Positions 25,074 to 35,183 are shown, counted from the stretch's first letter. The stretch is 64,000 nucleotides of DNA from Rhodanobacteraceae bacterium (GCA_003142815.1 PLNP01000044.1:1-64000), one strand, 5' to 3'. Notes: generated from the sequence alone by a model not told the origin. Translations and numbers: made by a program.

Positions 25074-26921
25074 TCAGCGCAACTCGCAAAAGCACTGCGC
25101 AAATGCGCCATAACGCTTGCCGCGCAGCGCTTCGACGACACCGGCGACCTGGCTCACGTCCGCATGGCTGAACATCCCCGGCGGCAACGCAAAGCCCGCG
25201 TAGCGCGCGATACGCACCAGCGTCTCGCTGTTGCTGAAGCTCAGCGCGACCCGTTCCCAGGCGCTCATCTCGCGCTCGACGTAGCGCACCTGGTAATCCT
25301 TGCCAAGCTTCGCGCGCGCGGCTGCCGCGGCGATCGCGTCGTCGAGGCCGCCGAGCTTGTCGACGAGGCCGCGTTCCTGCGCCTGGCTGCCGCTCCACAC
25401 GCGGCCTTGTGCGATCGCGTTGATCTGCTCAGGCGTCCGCTTGCGCGCGTTCGCGACCTTGCCGACGAATTCGCTGTAGCCGCGCTTGATCACGCTGTTG
25501 AGGATCGCTTCGAGCTGCGGCGACAGCGGCCGGCGGATGTCGAGCGTGCCGGCCAGCGGTGTGGTGCCGATGCCGTCGGTGTGGATGCCGAGTTTCGCGA
25601 GCGTGTCAGGCACGGTCACGAACAGGCCGAAGATGCCGATCGAGCCGGTGATCGTGGTCGGCTGCGCCCAGATCTCGTCGGCGTTCATCGAAATCCAGTA
25701 GCCGCCGCTGGCGGCGACGTCGCCCATCGAGGCGATGACCGGCTTGCCGGCTTCGCGCGCTTGCGCGACCTCGCGGCGAATCAGTTCCGATGCGTGGGTT
25801 TCGCCGCCGGGTGAATTCACGCGCAGCACGATCGCCTTGACGCGGTTATCCTCGCGCGCCGCACGCACGAGTTGCGCGGTCGATTGGCCGCCGATCCGAC
25901 CGGGCGGTTGCTCGCCGGGCACGATCTCGCCCTGCGCGACCACGACCGCGATCTCTGCGCCCAAGTGCGGCAAGCGGTCGGCGCCGAGCGTCGCCAGATA
26001 GCGCGTGAAGTCGATCTGGCGGAAGCCATCGTTGCCCTCGGCGGCACCCTTCGCACGCAGCATCGCGCGCGCCTCGGCGCGTGTTGCGAGCTTGTCGACC
26101 AGCTTCTGATCGAGCGCGAGTTGGGCCAGATCGCCCTGGTGCGCGGCCACGCGTTCATCGTAATGCGCGATGTCGTCGCTGATTTTCGCGGCATCGAGCT
26201 TGCGCAACGCGGCGATCTCGCTCAGGTATTCCTGCCAGATCCCGCCCATCCAGTAACTGTCGGCCTCCTTCGCTGCAGCGGAGGCCTGATTGAGAATGTA
26301 CGGCTCGGCCGCCGACTTGAACGCGCCGACCTTGATCAGGTGCACGTCGACACCGAGTTTGTCGAGCGCATCCTTGAAATAGCTGCGGTAGTTCGCGAAA
26401 CCTTCGAGCAGCACCGAGCCATCGGGATCGAGCAGGATCTCGTTCGCATGCGCGGCGAGGAAATACTGGTTCTGGCCCATGTCGCCGGAGACCGCGATGA
26501 CCTCCTTGCCGGCGGCGCGGAAGCGATCGAGCGCCATGCCGATGTCGCGCAAGGTCGCAAGTCCGGTGCCGTCGATCTCGTCGGGAATCAGCACGATGCG
26601 CTCGATGCGCGCATCTTTCGTCGCCGCATCGATGACGCTGAGCATATCGCGCAGCTGCACTTCCCTGCTGCCGTCGCCGGCAAGATGGGAGAGTGCGCGC
26701 TGCACCGGATCGGAGCTGTACTGCTCGACGATCGCGCCTTTCGGATCGAGCACCAGCGCCGTGCGCGGCGCGAGCGTCGGCCGCGACGCAAAGAACGCGC
26801 CGATGAATGCGACCAGCAGGATCAGGAAGATCAGGTTGAAAACCAGCCGGCGGGTGAAGTTCAGCGCATTCCAGAAGCCGTGCAGCAGGCGGCTGACCAG
26901 CCCGGGTTGTTTGGATGACAT
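25074..26921 (-). CDS. sppA: Signal peptide peptidase SppA (67 kDa type)
   Basis: Inner-membrane serine protease (615 residues) that degrades cleaved signal peptides. One N-terminal transmembrane helix (VFNLIFLILLVAFIGAFFAS, about 28-47) is followed by tandem S49 domains as in E. coli SppA. The catalytic Lys lies in HLIKVGAFKSAAEPYILN of the N-terminal domain and the Ser in TTITGSIGIFGLFVTVP of the C-terminal domain. Other hallmarks are VLRVNSPGGETHASELIRRE and MGDVAASGGYWISMNADEI. The length and duplicated architecture separate it from short archaeal-type SppA. Confidence 0.95.
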   Translation of the reverse strand: MSSKQPGLVSRLLHGFWNALNFTRRLVFNLIFLILLVAFIGAFFASRPTLAPRTALVLDPKGAIVEQYSSDPVQRALSHLAGDGSREVQLRDMLSVIDAATKDARIERIVLIPDEIDGTGLATLRDIGMALDRFRAAGKEVIAVSGDMGQNQYFLAAHANEILLDPDGSVLLEGFANYRSYFKDALDKLGVDVHLIKVGAFKSAAEPYILNQASAAAKEADSYWMGGIWQEYLSEIAALRKLDAAKISDDIAHYDERVAAHQGDLAQLALDQKLVDKLATRAEARAMLRAKGAAEGNDGFRQIDFTRYLATLGADRLPHLGAEIAVVVAQGEIVPGEQPPGRIGGQSTAQLVRAAREDNRVKAIVLRVNSPGGETHASELIRREVAQAREAGKPVIASMGDVAASGGYWISMNADEIWAQPTTITGSIGIFGLFVTVPDTLAKLGIHTDGIGTTPLAGTLDIRRPLSPQLEAILNSVIKRGYSEFVGKVANARKRTPEQINAIAQGRVWSGSQAQERGLVDKLGGLDDAIAAAAARAKLGKDYQVRYVEREMSAWERVALSFSNSETLVRIARYAGFALPPGMFSHADVSQVAGVVEALRGKRYGAFAQCFCELR

Positions 26922-26940
26922 CGTTTGCTCCGATTGCTCC

Positions 26941-27060
26941 GGCGCTCAAATGATTTGAGCGCCCTCCGGTTTTCCAGCCCCTGCGCCAGCGGGGGCGGCC
27001 AAGGGTGAAGGATAGATTCGGTCGCTGAATCCGGTTGGTTCCGAATCAATAGGTGCGGCG
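26941..27060 (+). repeat. About 120-bp dispersed repeat, family 3, copy C
   Basis: The copy contains GGCGCTCAAATGATTTGAGC, CCAGCCCCTGCGCCAGCGGG and TTCCGAATCAATAGGTGCGG in the same order as the other copies. The palindrome carries compensated changes (GCGCTCAAA / TTTGAGCGC against GCACTCAA / TTGAGTGC), which supports selection for base pairing. It lies between sppA and the MATE exporter gene. Confidence 0.88.
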
Positions 27061-27124
27061 TCCCGCGTCGCGGATCCGGCAATCAGCCTACCCGATAAAT
27101 GGTCGACGGGGCATGGTCCGAAGA

Positions 27125-28498
27125 TCATGCAGGCGCAGCGGCAGGCGGGATGCGCGCGAGTTTCCAGAAGCGCCGCGAGAGCAGAACCGCAGCCATGCTC
27201 AAACCCGCGATCAGCCCCATCCACATGCCACGTGCGCCGAGTCCGTGTGGAAACGCGAGCCACCAGCCGACCGGCATCCCGACGCCCCAGTACGCGAACA
27301 TCGTAATGAACATCGGGATGCGCGTGTCCTTGAGGCCGCGCAACGCGCCGTTCGCGGCGACCTGGATGCCATCGGAGAACTGGAATAGGCCGGCCAGCAC
27401 GAGCAATTGCGCGGCGAGCGCGATCACGCCAGGGTCATGGCTGTACAGCGATGCGATCTGGCGCGGCAGCAGCAGCATCAACCCGGCCGAAACGGTTTGC
27501 GTGAGCAGGGTCAGCGAAATGCCGACGAGGCCGGCGTCGCGCACGTTCTGCGCATCGCCGCGTCCGACCGCGTGGCCGACGCGCACGGTGGTCGCCATGG
27601 CGAGCCCGAGCGGCACCATGAACGTGACCGAGGCGACGTTGAGCGCGAGCTGATGGCCGGCGACGACGTCGGTGCCGAGCGTGCCGATCGCGAGCGCGAC
27701 CGCGACGAACAGGCTTGCCTCCATGAACAGCGACACGCCCATCGGCACGCCGATCCTGAGCAAGCCGCCGAGCGCGTTCCAGTCCGGCATCTCGAAGCGT
27801 GCGAACAGATGCAGGTCGCGATAGTGATGGCGCAACGCGACATAGATCGCGAACGCGAACAGCTGCAGCCAGAGCACCAGCGCAGTCGCGATGCCGCTGC
27901 CGAGCGCGCCGAGGCGGGGCACGCCGAGCGCGCCGTACATCAGGACGTAGCCGATCGGGCCGAGCAGAACCAGACCGAGCACGCTGAAGTACATCGTCGG
28001 CCGGGTCAGACTGAAACCTTCGCCGAGGCCGCGCAGGGTAAAGAACAAGGTCAGCGCCGGCGCGCCGAACGCGACCGCATGCAGGAAGCGGATCACGTCC
28101 GGCACGAGCCTGGCGTCGAGGCCGATATTCGCGACCAGCAACGCGCCGCCGAAGCGCACCGCGAAGCCAAGTCCGATGCCGAGCGCGAGCGCAAGCCAGA
28201 GAGCCTGGCGGAACAACAGACCGATCGCGTCGCGCCGGCCCGCCCCGTTGAGCTGCGCGACCGATGGCGGCAAGGCCATCATCACACCGATCGCGGCGAC
28301 GATCGCGAGCGACCACACGCTGGTGCCGATCGCGACCGCCGCCAGCGTGTGCGCGTCGAGATGGCCGGCGAGGATCGTATCGATCACGTTCATGCCGATC
28401 GCGGAAAGCTGGCCGAGCACGAGCGGCACCGCCAGATGCAGCGTTTCTCGCAGCTCGCGCGCAAGGCGCGGCCGTTGGCGATGTAAAATGGTGGGCAT
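27125..28498 (-). CDS. MATE family multidrug efflux transporter
   Basis: Inner-membrane Na+- or H+-coupled exporter of the MATE family. It has 457 residues with about twelve hydrophobic segments; the internal repeat of the family is seen as AVPLVLGQLSAIGMNVIDTI (N-half) and RIGVPMGVSLFMEASLFVAV (C-half). Other family stretches are VMMALPPSVAQLNGAGRRDA and ATTVRVGHAVGRGDAQNVRD. ATG 28498 gives a normal short N-terminus; the open frame to 28546 adds 16 unsupported residues. NorM-type by similarity; substrates are unknown. Confidence 0.9.
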   Translation of the reverse strand: MPTILHRQRPRLARELRETLHLAVPLVLGQLSAIGMNVIDTILAGHLDAHTLAAVAIGTSVWSLAIVAAIGVMMALPPSVAQLNGAGRRDAIGLLFRQALWLALALGIGLGFAVRFGGALLVANIGLDARLVPDVIRFLHAVAFGAPALTLFFTLRGLGEGFSLTRPTMYFSVLGLVLLGPIGYVLMYGALGVPRLGALGSGIATALVLWLQLFAFAIYVALRHHYRDLHLFARFEMPDWNALGGLLRIGVPMGVSLFMEASLFVAVALAIGTLGTDVVAGHQLALNVASVTFMVPLGLAMATTVRVGHAVGRGDAQNVRDAGLVGISLTLLTQTVSAGLMLLLPRQIASLYSHDPGVIALAAQLLVLAGLFQFSDGIQVAANGALRGLKDTRIPMFITMFAYWGVGMPVGWWLAFPHGLGARGMWMGLIAGLSMAAVLLSRRFWKLARIPPAAAPA

Positions 28499-28626
28499 CG
28501 GGAGTCTGTGCGTGGCATCGTATCCGAGCAGGCGGGCTTCGCGCACTTTCGAGTTGGTATCGCCCCATGATCGACGAAACTGCGCCGAGCATCATTGCGG
28601 CGGAACCGGCCGCAATACCCGCGATT

Positions 28627-28718
28627 CCCGCCACCGCGAAGGTCTGCGCCGGATGGGAAATGAATACATCCAGACGGGCCGTGGACACATCCACGCCTGC
28701 GAAAACGTCTTGCGTCAT
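28627..28718 (-). mobile_element. IS110-family transposase N-terminal remnant
   Basis: ATG 28718 reads MTQDVFAGVDVSTARLDVFI then SHPAQTFAVAGIAG, the typical N-terminus of IS110 transposases with the first DEDD Asp in GVDVS. Homology ends after about 30 residues and nothing downstream resembles the rest of the transposase. The insertion-sequence ends cannot be recognised. Confidence 0.7.
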
Positions 28719-28936
28719 CACGTTGCTCCTATTACCCAACCTTGCCGAAGCGGGCTTCGAGCCCAGGCAACTGTTCGGGTTTTGAGGAGAGAAAACTCGC
28801 GCCGACCCAAGCTTCCCCACGATCTCGTGATCCAAGGTGCGGTGGTCTGGCGCGAGGTTGAAACTAACTTACAAGGTGCCGGCTGCGAAGGCGGGATGCC
28901 GAAGCGAACGGCGAAGCCGGCCCGGAGGGCGTGCCG

Positions 28937-29156
28937 CTACAACGGCGACCATTCGCCTGCCGCGCGTTCGCCATAGTGGCGCACGAAGCCGAACAATCGC
29001 GTCCTGGACCACATCCAGCGCCTCCTCGCGGTTGCTGGTGGCGAACTCGGCCATGCGCAACGCGCGCCGCTCGATCGCGCGCAGGAAACGCTCGATCGCA
29101 CGCGAATCGTCGGTGGATGTCGCGGTCACTGCGAGCATGCGCTCGGGCACGCTCAT
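28937..29156 (-). pseudogene. ECF-like RNA polymerase sigma factor, N-terminal remnant
   Basis: From ATG 29156 the frame reads MSVPERMLAVTATSTDDSRA, then IERFLRAIERRALRMAEFAT and SNREEALDVVQDAIVR, matching region 2 of the sigma-70-like factors common in Lysobacterales. A frameshift near 28990 leads to FGFVRHYGERAAGEWSPL, the expected continuation, followed at once by TAG (28937-28939). Regions 2.4 and 4 are missing, so it cannot bind promoters. Confidence 0.7.
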
Positions 29157-29364
29157 GTAACAGCAATCGGCAAGCATTCGGCATCCGCCTGTCGAGGGTC
29201 TTTCGCAGCTAAATAACGCGACACGGCACGTCCGGTTGACGCGACAGCCGCGCCGCGATTGGAGGAGCAAGTCGAAATGGCCCTGTCAAGCGGTTGTGCA
29301 CAAGACGTTGCGCACCGCCTGGCGCCCGCTGCGGTTATCCGGTTGGCGTCAATTGATACGGATT

Positions 29365-29545
29365 GATGACAGTCCAAGTCATTGAAAATAAATGTCTATT
29401 TCAGATTGATTAAAGTTTCGCCAAGGCAAGCGCGGCGGCTCTGCGACGCGCTCCACAGCCGCGCTCGATCCGGGTCATCCACAGAGTTATCCACAATTGT
29501 TGTGGATAAGAAAAAAAACCTTGTACAGCTAGTTAGTTAAGTGAC
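29365..29545. other. AT-rich segment with DnaA-box cluster
   Basis: TTATCCACA at 29487-29495 and TGTGGATAA at 29501-29509 are two perfect DnaA boxes in inverted orientation, forming a palindrome with a central TTG. TCATCCACA at 29475-29483 is a third box with one mismatch. An unusually AT-rich stretch (about 29365-29425, with TTGAAAATAAATGTCTATTT) lies upstream, and a run of eight A follows at 29511-29518. The whole gap from 29157 to 29646 has no gene. It could be an origin-like or DnaA-titration site, or DnaA control of priA. dnaA itself is not in the window. Confidence 0.55.
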
Positions 29546-29646
29546 CTTCATGATCATTCCATGAGAAACAGCGCGCAACTCGAACAGCAGCGCGACAATG
29601 CTCGGCTACACTCGCGAGCGCGCTGGGTTTGCGCGTCCTTTTCGCC

Positions 29647-31818
29647 ATGAATCCGATCCTGCGCATCGCCCTCCCGGTTCCGCTGAACTCGCTGTTCGAC
29701 TATCGCGCACGCGGCGGTCCGGTGGCGGCGGGATGTCGCGTGCTGGTGCCGTTCGGACGGCGTCGGATGGTCGGCGTTGTCGTTGCGCAGGCGGCGACCT
29801 CGGATCTTGGCGACGACAAGCTGAAAGATATCGAGCGCGTACTCGACGACGCGCCGTTGCTGACCGATGAGCTGATGGCGACGCTGCGCTGGGCCGCGCG
29901 CTATTACCAGCATCCGCTCGGCGAGGTGCTGCAGGCGGCGCTGCCGGTTGCCCTGCGTTCGGCACGCGCGTTGCCGCCGAGCGGGGTCGCCGCGCTGCAG
30001 CTGACACCGGTCGGCAGGGCCGCGCTCGGCGATCCGAAACGCCGCCGCGGCACACGTATCGATGCGCTGCTCGGCGCGCTCGCGGCGGGGCCGTTGCCAA
30101 TCGCGCATGGCGACGTGCGCGGTGCCGGCTCGGCGAGCGTGCGCGCGGCACTCGCGCATGACTGGCTCGAACGTGTGCACGTCGCCGCGGCCGCGCTCCC
30201 GCGCAGCGGCATCGCCGGTCCGCCGCTCAACGACGAGCAGCGCAGCGCGGCCGACGCGGTGATCGCGGCGGCGGATCGCTTCGCGCCGTTCCTGCTCGAC
30301 GGCGTCACCGGCAGCGGCAAGACCGAGGTCTACCTCGACATCATCAAGGCCTGCATCGCGCAAGGTCGCCAGGCGCTGGTGCTGGTGCCGGAAATCGCGC
30401 TGACTCCGCAGGCGTTGCGGCGGTTCCGCGAACGCCTCGGCATCGATATCGCGGCCGTGCATTCGGGGCTCGGTGAAAGCGAGCGCGCACGCGCGTGGCT
30501 TGGCGCCGCACGTGGCGAGGCGCCGGTGATCCTCGGCACGCGCTCGGCCTTGTTCGTGCCGCTGCCGAAAGCCGGCGTCATCATCGTCGACGAAGAACAC
30601 GATGCCTCGTACAAACAACAGGAGGGTTTTCGCTATCACGCGCGCGATCTGGCGGTGATGCGCGCGAAGGCGCTCGGCGTGCCGGTTGTGCTCGGCTCGG
30701 CAACGCCATCGCTGGAGAGCCTCGCGAATGTCGCGGCGGAGCGCTACCAGTCGTTGCGCCTGACCCATCGCGCCGGGCTCTCGCAACCGCCCGCGCTGCG
30801 CGTCGTCGACTTGCGCAGACAACGGCTGCAGCATGGACTCGCCGCACCGACGCTGGACGTGATCGCGGCCTGCCTCGCGCGCGGCGAACAGGCATTGATC
30901 TTCAAGAATCGGCGCGGTTACGCACCGGTGCTGCTCTGCCACGACTGCGGTTGGAGTGCGCAGTGTCCCGACTGCGAGCGCGCCATGACCCTGCATCGCG
31001 GCGCCGCCCGACTGCGCTGCCATCATTGCGGCCGCGAGCAAAAGATTCCGCGCGCATGCCCTGCCTGTGGCGGCCTCGCGCTGCATCCGCTGGGCGAGGG
31101 CACCGAGCGCCTTGAAGAAGCGCTCACGGCACATTTTCCTGACATTCCAGTCGTGCGCGTCGATCGCGACACGACGCGCGGCCGACGCATGCGCGACGCG
31201 TTGTTCGACAACCTGCCGACGGTGGGTGCGCGCATCCTCGTCGGCACCCAGATGCTGGCCAAGGGTCACGACCTGCCGCACCTGACCCTAGTCGTCGTGG
31301 TCGGCGTCGACGAAGGCCTGCACAGCATCGATTTTCGCGCCAGCGAACGCCTCGGCCAGTTGATTGTGCAAGTGGCAGGCCGCGCCGGCCGCGCGGAACG
31401 TGCCGGCACGGTGATCCTGCAGACCCACGATCCGGCGCATCCACTGCTCACGGTGCTGCTCAATGGCGGCTATCACGCGCTCGCCGCGCAACTGCTCAAG
31501 GATCGTCGCGACGCCAGCCTGCCGCCGTTCGCGCAGTTCGCGCTGCTGCGCGGCGAGGCGAAGGACAAGGGTGCACTCGACCGCTTTCTCGCCAGCGCCG
31601 CGGCGAGCGCGAACGATGCGGCGATCATCGCCCATGGCCCGCTTGCCGCGCCGATGGCCCGTCGCGCCGGCGCATTCCGCGGCCAGGTGCTGATCGAAGC
31701 CGGCGAACGCGCCGCGCTGCAAGGATTTCTGCCGGCGTGGCTTGATCGGTTGCGCGCATTGCCCGGCGCGCGCCAGCTGCACTGGTCGATCGATGTCGAT
31801 CCGGTCGACTTGTACTGA
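29647..31818 (+). CDS. priA: Primosomal protein N' (replication restart helicase)
   Basis: 3'-5' DNA helicase that reloads the replisome at stalled forks. The product is 723 residues from ATG 29647; the TTG at 29629 is ignored. The N-terminal 3'-DNA-binding domain (MNPILRIALPVPLNSLFDYR) is followed by helicase motif I LLDGVTGSGKTEVYL, motif II VIIVDEEHDASYKQ and motif III VLGSATPSLES. The zinc region has CHDCGWSAQCPDCERAMTLH and CHHCGREQKIPRACPACGG, and motifs V/VI are ILVGTQMLAKGHDLPHL and QVAGRAGRAERAG. It is complete. The DnaA-box palindrome about 140 nt upstream may be relevant to its control. Confidence 0.96.
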   Translation: MNPILRIALPVPLNSLFDYRARGGPVAAGCRVLVPFGRRRMVGVVVAQAATSDLGDDKLKDIERVLDDAPLLTDELMATLRWAARYYQHPLGEVLQAALPVALRSARALPPSGVAALQLTPVGRAALGDPKRRRGTRIDALLGALAAGPLPIAHGDVRGAGSASVRAALAHDWLERVHVAAAALPRSGIAGPPLNDEQRSAADAVIAAADRFAPFLLDGVTGSGKTEVYLDIIKACIAQGRQALVLVPEIALTPQALRRFRERLGIDIAAVHSGLGESERARAWLGAARGEAPVILGTRSALFVPLPKAGVIIVDEEHDASYKQQEGFRYHARDLAVMRAKALGVPVVLGSATPSLESLANVAAERYQSLRLTHRAGLSQPPALRVVDLRRQRLQHGLAAPTLDVIAACLARGEQALIFKNRRGYAPVLLCHDCGWSAQCPDCERAMTLHRGAARLRCHHCGREQKIPRACPACGGLALHPLGEGTERLEEALTAHFPDIPVVRVDRDTTRGRRMRDALFDNLPTVGARILVGTQMLAKGHDLPHLTLVVVVGVDEGLHSIDFRASERLGQLIVQVAGRAGRAERAGTVILQTHDPAHPLLTVLLNGGYHALAAQLLKDRRDASLPPFAQFALLRGEAKDKGALDRFLASAAASANDAAIIAHGPLAAPMARRAGAFRGQVLIEAGERAALQGFLPAWLDRLRALPGARQLHWSIDVDPVDLY

Positions 31819-31895
31819 GCCGGGAATCGGGATCGGAAAATCTCGAGCGCGACGCGATATGCGATGCTTGCGATTCGTTATCTGGAGGGCCGCAG

Positions 31896-33821
31896 GTGCC
31901 GCGCCAATACAGCATGGGAGGACGCGCGGCGCCGGGCACTCCGCCGCCAAGCGGAGGTGGTGCGCGCGGCACGCCGCCAAGGCCTGCGCCGAAAAACCTG
32001 CGCGAGCGCTTCATCGCGCTGCGCAACCTGCCCCCGTTTCTGCGCGAGCTCTGGGCGGCCAGTCCGCCCCTGCTGGTGGCGGATCTCGCGTTACGCGTCG
32101 TGCGCGCGGTGCTGCCGGTCGTCACCCTGTTCGTCGGCAAACTGATCATCGACGAGGTCGTCGCGCTGCTGCGCGCCGGGGGCACGTTCGACTCGCTCGG
32201 CGCTGCGCTTGCCAGCGGCCATTTCAATCGCCTCGGCGTCTGGCTCGGCTGTGAATTTGGCCTTGCGGTATTGTCGGACCTGTTTGGCCGCACCGTCTCG
32301 CTGGTCGATTCGCTGCTCTCGGAAAAGTATACAAACGCGACCAGCATCCGCCTGATGCAGCACGCGGCGACGCTCGACCTCGAAGATTTCGAGGACAGCG
32401 AGATGCAGGATCGTCTCGACCGCGCGCGTCGGCAGACCACGGGCCGCAGCGCGCTGATGGGCCAGTTGTTCGGGCAGGCCCAGGACGCGGTCACGGTGAT
32501 GACATTCGCGGCGGGATTGATCGTCTACGCACCGTGGCTGATCGTGTTGCTGATCTTCGCGCTGGTGCCGGCGTTCCTTGGCGAGGCGCACTTCAACGCG
32601 CAGAGCTATACGCTCAATTACGCGTGGACGTCCGAGCGGCGCGTGCTCGACTACCTGCGCCAAGTAGGCGCCAGCGTCGAGACCGCGAAGGAAGTGAAGA
32701 TTTTCGGCCTGAACCCATTCCTGATCGAGCGCTATCAAGCGCTCGCGGAAAATTTCTACGCCGCGAACCGCGCGCTGGCGAAGCGGCGTGCATGGTGGGG
32801 CAGCGCATTCGCGACGCTCGGCACGATCGGCTACTACATCGCGTACGCGCTGATCGCATGGCGCACCGTGCGCGGCGAGTTCAGCATCGGCGATCTCACC
32901 TTTCTATCGGGCTCATTCCGGCGCTTGCGCAATCTTCTCGAAAACCTCTTGATCGGTTTTTCGCAGCTCGCCGGCCAGGCGTTGTATCTCGACGACCTGT
33001 ATTCGTTCTTCGAGATCGAACCCGAGATCCGCTCGCCGGCAAATGCACGGCCGTTTCCGCGCCCGATCCACGAGGGTTTCGTGTTCGAGAATGTCGGCTT
33101 CCGCTATCCGGGTGCCGAACGCTGGGCGGTCCGCGAACTTTCGTTCACCCTGCATGTGGGCGAAGTGCTCGCGCTGGTCGGCGAGAACGGTGCCGGCAAG
33201 ACGACCCTGGTGAAGTTGCTCGCGCGCCTGTACGACCCCGATGAAGGTCACATCCTGCTCGACGGACATGACCTGCGCGAGTACGACCTCGACGCGCTGC
33301 GCGCGCATGTCGGCGTGATCTTCCAGGATTTCGTGCGTTACGCGTTCACCGCCGCGGAGAACGTCGCGGTCGGCCGCATCGAAGCGCGCGACGATCGCCC
33401 GCGCATCGAACGCGCCGCTGCACAAAGTCTCGCCGACGCGGTGATCCGACGCTTGCCGAAAGGCTACGACCAGATCATGGGCAAGCGTTTCAGCAATGGC
33501 GTGGATCTGTCCGGCGGCGAGTGGCAGAAGGTCGCGATCGCACGTGCGTACATGCGCGACGCCGATCTATTGATCCTCGACGAACCGACCGCTGCGCTCG
33601 ATGCGCGCTCCGAGTTCGAGGTGTTCGAGCGCTTCAAGGAACTTTCCGCCGGCAAGACCGCGGTGCTGATCTCGCATCGTTTCTCGACCGTGCGCATGGC
33701 CGATCGCATTCTCGTGCTCGACGGCGGACGCATCGAGGAGGTCGGCACACATGTGGACCTGCTCGCGGCAGGAAAGCGCTACGCGGAGCTGTTCGAGCTG
33801 CAGGCGGCGGGGTATCGCTGA
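31896..33821 (+). CDS. ABC transporter, fused permease/ATPase
   Basis: Half-size ABC exporter of 641 residues. GTG 31896 follows GGAGGG at a spacing of six to seven. A Gly/Pro-rich disordered N-terminus (about 1-35) precedes a membrane domain with five to six helices (about 60-350). The nucleotide-binding domain has Walker A ALVGENGAGKTTLVKLLARL, Q-loop GVIFQDFVRYAFT, signature VDLSGGEWQKVAIARAY, Walker B LLILDEPTAALD and the switch His in VLISHRFSTVR. The cargo is unknown. It would act as a homodimer or with another half-transporter. Confidence 0.9.
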   Translation: MPRQYSMGGRAAPGTPPPSGGGARGTPPRPAPKNLRERFIALRNLPPFLRELWAASPPLLVADLALRVVRAVLPVVTLFVGKLIIDEVVALLRAGGTFDSLGAALASGHFNRLGVWLGCEFGLAVLSDLFGRTVSLVDSLLSEKYTNATSIRLMQHAATLDLEDFEDSEMQDRLDRARRQTTGRSALMGQLFGQAQDAVTVMTFAAGLIVYAPWLIVLLIFALVPAFLGEAHFNAQSYTLNYAWTSERRVLDYLRQVGASVETAKEVKIFGLNPFLIERYQALAENFYAANRALAKRRAWWGSAFATLGTIGYYIAYALIAWRTVRGEFSIGDLTFLSGSFRRLRNLLENLLIGFSQLAGQALYLDDLYSFFEIEPEIRSPANARPFPRPIHEGFVFENVGFRYPGAERWAVRELSFTLHVGEVLALVGENGAGKTTLVKLLARLYDPDEGHILLDGHDLREYDLDALRAHVGVIFQDFVRYAFTAAENVAVGRIEARDDRPRIERAAAQSLADAVIRRLPKGYDQIMGKRFSNGVDLSGGEWQKVAIARAYMRDADLLILDEPTAALDARSEFEVFERFKELSAGKTAVLISHRFSTVRMADRILVLDGGRIEEVGTHVDLLAAGKRYAELFELQAAGYR

Positions 33822-33837
33822 GAGGCGCCCCCTTCCG

Positions 33838-34000
33838 GCTACCGCCTCCTTCCCCCGCTATCGCAGGGGAAGGATTCCCCATGCAGGGCCGCGAGCTGTT
33901 CGGGCACGAACGAGCCGTCTGAAGATCACGAACACATGCTGTCCCTTCCCCTGCGATAGCGGGGGAAGGTGCCCGAAGGGCGGAAGGGGGCGCTCCTTCT
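33838..34000. repeat. Facing pair of CCTTCCCC hairpin repeats
   Basis: GCCTCCTTCCCCCGCTATCG with CAGGGGAAGG at about 33844-33873 and its inverted partner CCCTTCCCCTGCGATAGCGG with GGGAAGG at about 33942-33968 face each other across 70 nt. Terminal CCCCCTTCC / GGAAGGGGG modules bracket the pair. The pair fills the space between the convergent ABC and rpoH genes. Confidence 0.75.
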
Positions 34001-34016
34001 TGGCGTGCACAGCAAG

Positions 34017-34037
34017 ACGGCCCCGCTTGGGGGCCGT
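34017..34037 (-). terminator. Probable rpoH transcription terminator
   Basis: ACGGCCCC and GGGGCCGT form a perfect 8-bp stem with a 5-nt loop, 33 nt past the rpoH stop. The T-tract on the minus strand is weak. Confidence 0.5.
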
Positions 34038-34069
34038 CGTTCATTCAAAATACGCTTCGCCGAAGGGAA

Positions 34070-34930
<861 letters not shown>

Positions 34931-34960
34931 TAGTCTAGACTCCTCGTCTGGCAAAAAATT

Positions 34961-34987
34961 TTAGCACTCGGTCCATTTGAGTGCCAA
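34961..34987 (-). promoter_or_regulatory. CIRCE operator (HrcA-binding) in the rpoH leader
   Basis: TTAGCACTC, a 9-nt spacer, then GAGTGCCAA. This matches the CIRCE consensus TTAGCACTC-N9-GAGTGCTAA at 17 of 18 arm positions, with the exact spacing. It lies 31-57 nt before the rpoH start codon, between the likely promoter and the gene. Confidence 0.85.
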
Positions 34988-35034
34988 AACGCTTGAGAGT
35001 TCCGACCGATCAATCCGGCTGAACCCGTTGGATT

Positions 35035-35062
35035 AGTATAGTGTACTCCAAAGTATCGTAAA
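35035..35062 (-). promoter_or_regulatory. rpoH: Possible sigma-70 promoter of rpoH
   Basis: On the minus strand TTTACG (35057-35062) and TATACT (35035-35040) are separated by 16 nt, resembling -35 and -10 boxes. The CIRCE operator lies about 50 nt downstream. The -35 match is moderate. Confidence 0.4.
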
Positions 35063-35183
35063 TGACCGCAGTCGTGTCGTCGCGACCAAGGGTCTTTCCA
35101 AGTGATTGTTTACTATGCACTTTCTGCGCAGCTACGAGCTTCCGCATCGCGGCAGCATCCGTCCCCATGCTACGCATGCGAGC

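Noticed and set aside
29365-29545. Calling this stretch oriC outright
   Set aside because: Only three DnaA boxes, no dnaA, dnaN, gidA or parAB nearby, and no clear switch in gene orientation; reported as a candidate regulatory or origin-like site only.
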